Below are positions 5,781 through 8,418 of a DNA stretch of 8,418 nt, in pieces. The position numbers and the translations under genes were made by a program. Origin of the DNA: Roseovarius sp. (GTDB lineage Bacteria > Pseudomonadota > Alphaproteobacteria > Rhodobacterales > Rhodobacteraceae); NCBI GenBank assembly GCA_023260815.1, contig JALQUE010000032.1:1-8418 (forward strand). Reading direction: 5' to 3'. The notes beneath the pieces were generated by a model, which did not search any database, was not told the origin of the DNA, and saw only the letters and a program-made list of their open reading frames with translations. Within the stretch, counting starts at the first letter, position 1. Each line of letters opens with the position of its first letter.

Positions 5781-6318
5781 TCAGGAGCCTGCCTTGGCGG
5801 CGGGCTGCTGAGGGCTGGCGGGCGCGGGGGCGTTGCCGGAGGCCGGCGCGCCTGCAGTTTTGGGGGCGCCCGACTTGCCGTTCAGGGGATCGTCCTGACG
5901 CTGAACCGAGCCTTCGAAATGGGCGCCGGATTCGATGGCGATCGTCTTGTGGATGATGTCGCCTTCGACGCGCGCTGTCGAAGTCAGACGGACCTTGAGA
6001 CCGCGCACGCGGCCAACGATACGGCCATTGATGACGACGTCATCGGCAACGATTTCACCCTTGATGGTGGCGCCTTCGCCAACCGTCAGCAGATGCGCGC
6101 GAATGTCGCCTTCAACGGTGCCTTCGACCTGAATATCGCCGGTTGTCTTGAGGTTGCCGGTGATGTGCAGATCTGCCGAAAGGATCGATGCGGGCGGTTT
6201 CGCCTTGGGGGCCGACGCCTTGAATTCGGACCCGGAAGAGGAAGTGTCGGCCGACCGATCAGGCATGGAAGTCTGTCTTGGATCTTCTGCCTTGGGGGCG
6301 GGATCGTTGATTTTGCTC

Positions 6319-6332
<14 letters not shown>
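5781..6332 (-). CDS. Bactofilin (polymer-forming cytoskeletal protein)
   Basis: Bactofilins polymerise without nucleotides into filaments that place cell-wall enzymes and shape the cell. The 183-residue protein has the usual three-part layout: a disordered N-terminal tail rich in Ser, Pro, Ala and Lys (1-48), the beta-helical bactofilin core (about 49-145) and an Ala/Pro-rich C-terminal tail (146-183). The core opens with SILSADLHITGNLKTTGDIQ and shows the repeating short-strand pattern with glycines at turns, for example VEGTVEGDI, VGEGATIKGEI, INGRIVGRV and STARVEGDI. The start is ATG 6332 or the next codon, ATG 6329. AAGG (plus-strand cctt, 6339-6342) lies six and nine bases upstream of these, inside the end of the M23 gene, and the two genes overlap by 14 bases. 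The overlap implies co-transcription and probably coupled translation, with a shared role in envelope shape. Confidence 0.95.
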
Positions 6333-7632
<1,300 letters not shown>

Positions 7633-7640
7633 GACCACCG

Positions 7641-7646
7641 TCCCTT
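7641..7646 (-). promoter_or_regulatory. Ribosome-binding site that decides the M23 gene start
   Basis: The reverse complement reads AAGGGA. Spacing to TTG 7632 is eight bases, but to GTG 7638 only two, so the unusual TTG is the better start. Confidence 0.6.
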
Positions 7647-7678
7647 GTAACCCTTCTCAATCGCGGTGCTTGTTACAA
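7645..7678 (-). repeat. Seven-base inverted repeat touching the M23 gene ribosome-binding site
   Basis: TTGTAAC (7645-7651) and GTTACAA (7672-7678) are a perfect inverted repeat with a 20-base spacer. In the minus-strand transcript the downstream arm runs into the AAGGGA ribosome-binding site, so pairing could partly hide it. It could equally be a protein operator. Confidence 0.35.
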
Positions 7679-7680
7679 CT

Positions 7681-7697
7681 GGTCATCTTTTGTGACC
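7681..7697. repeat. Short dyad, possible operator upstream of the M23-bactofilin operon
   Basis: GGTCA (7681-7685) and TGACC (7693-7697) flank a seven-base T-rich centre. The dyad lies in the promoter region expected for the M23 gene, where I could not find a convincing -35/-10 pair. Confidence 0.25.
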
Positions 7698-7790
7698 GGG
7701 CACCTGCAAAAAATGGCTTACCGAGTGGAATCGCTCGGGGCAAGGTTTTTGGGCAAAGGTGGCCGCCAAATAGGCTGATTGTTGCCGGAA

Positions 7791-7818
7791 CGGCGAAAAA
7801 TCGCCGATCCCCAAGGGG
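7791..7818 (-). other. Two tandem hairpins just after the DUF455 gene
   Basis: CGGCGA/TCGCCG with loop AAAA (7791-7806) and CCCC/GGGG with loop AA (7809-7818) lie 5-32 bases beyond the DUF455 stop codon. In the minus-strand transcript the loop of the distal hairpin is T-rich, but no T run follows, so this is at best an atypical terminator or a 3'-end stabiliser. Confidence 0.35.
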
Positions 7819-7822
7819 TTGC

Positions 7823-8418
7823 CTATGCTTTCGAAGAGGGTTGGTCGGCCAGTGGCCAGTAGAAATCGGGGGGAATCCCGGCCTCGGCGCGTTTTTCCTC
7901 GTTGAAGGGCGGCTTGAGGGGGCCGTGGAAATAGGTGCGGACGAGGTCGTGGAACGCCTGTGTGGGGTCGATGTCATGGCGACCGCACAGGAAATGAAAC
8001 CACTTGGAGCCATAGGCGACGTGGTGAACCTCTTCGGCGTAGATCACCTGCATCGCGTCGACCGCGGCGGTGTCGCCGGCCTTTTGGAAAATGTCGATCA
8101 TGCCGGGGGTGACATCGAGGCCACGGGCTTCGAGGACCATCGGCACGACGGCCAGCCGGCCCATCAGGTCCAGGGCCGTGTCTTCGGCGGCCCGCCACAT
8201 GCCGGCATGGGCGGGAAGGGCGCCGTAATGGCTGCCTTGTGCGTCAAGACAGTCGCATATCAGGTTGAAATGCTTGGATTCTTCGTCGGCGGATTTGACC
8301 CAGTCATCATAGAAGCCGATCGGCATGGGGACATGGCCGAAGCGCGCGATTATGTCCCAGTGCAGGTCCACGGCTTTAAGCTCGATATGCGCCACGGCAT
8401 GCAGGATCGCGATCCGCC
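7823..8418 (-). CDS. DUF455 family ferritin-like protein, N-terminus beyond window edge
   Basis: A helical ferritin-like protein with carboxylate and histidine residues placed as in di-iron enzymes; its reaction is not known. The frame continues open to the right edge, and residues upstream of the GTG at 8395 (RIAILHAVAHIELKAVDL across it) match the conserved HALAHIEL motif, so the start lies outside the window. The 197 visible residues include HIEL, ADEESKHFNL with an E-x2-H-like pair, a Glu in VLEARGLD, and YAEEVHHVAYG with an EExxH-type motif. These are the expected iron-ligand positions of the two helical pairs. The closest general relatives are ferritin-like oxygenases such as MiaE, but the identity here is DUF455. 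The stop is TAG at 7825-7823, followed by two hairpins. Confidence 0.9.
   Translation of the reverse strand, partial: RIAILHAVAHIELKAVDLHWDIIARFGHVPMPIGFYDDWVKSADEESKHFNLICDCLDAQGSHYGALPAHAGMWRAAEDTALDLMGRLAVVPMVLEARGLDVTPGMIDIFQKAGDTAAVDAMQVIYAEEVHHVAYGSKWFHFLCGRHDIDPTQAFHDLVRTYFHGPLKPPFNEEKRAEAGIPPDFYWPLADQPSSKA

Overview
The window looks like chromosomal core sequence from an alphaproteobacterium, most likely Rhodobacteraceae (roseobacter/Rhodobacter relatives). This rests on high GC, the cobalamin gene set, a bactofilin overlapped by a coiled-coil M23 peptidase, and a DUF455 ferritin-like protein. The taxonomic call is inference from gene content and protein style, not a database result. 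I see no IS element, integrase, tRNA, rRNA, CRISPR array or phage gene. No stretch longer than 300 bases lacks a gene; the longest gaps are 4089-4343 and about 7633-7822.

Layout. Positions 1-350 (minus) hold the N-terminal part of cobA, a uroporphyrinogen-III C-methyltransferase, which runs off the left edge. Divergent from it, 493-2896 (plus) is a tightly coupled operon: cbiD, cobK and an AlkA-type DNA glycosylase, each overlapping the next by 4 bases. A separate serine esterase (2987-3652, plus) converges on a small VOC/glyoxalase-fold protein (3657-4088, minus). The 255-base gap that follows carries a consensus DnaA box, a sigma70-like promoter and a GC-rich leader hairpin, and leads to an HNH endonuclease gene (4344-4928) that is clearly less GC-rich than its surroundings. 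Next come a compact set of nested inverted repeats (4941-5024), a YjdF/DUF2238-like membrane protein (5063-5662) and a bidirectional terminator (5716-5747). The minus-strand part is a cell-envelope operon, M23 peptidase then bactofilin (7632 down to 5781), and a DUF455 ferritin-like gene cut by the right edge.

How the genes work together. CobA feeds precorrin-2 into corrin synthesis. CbiD methylates C1 and CobK reduces the precorrin-6A-level intermediate. The glycosylase is translationally tied to them without an obvious metabolic link. The M23 peptidase and bactofilin form a known type of shape module, a cytoskeletal scaffold with a membrane-anchored periplasmic murein hydrolase. The rest look like independent housekeeping genes.

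I did not find a convincing new biological system. The items most worth a second look are the nested and mutually exclusive repeats at 4941-5024, the DnaA box plus dyad promoter region before the HNH gene, the possibly leaderless cbiD promoter with a palindrome over its -35, and the dyad that sequesters the ribosome-binding site of the M23 gene.
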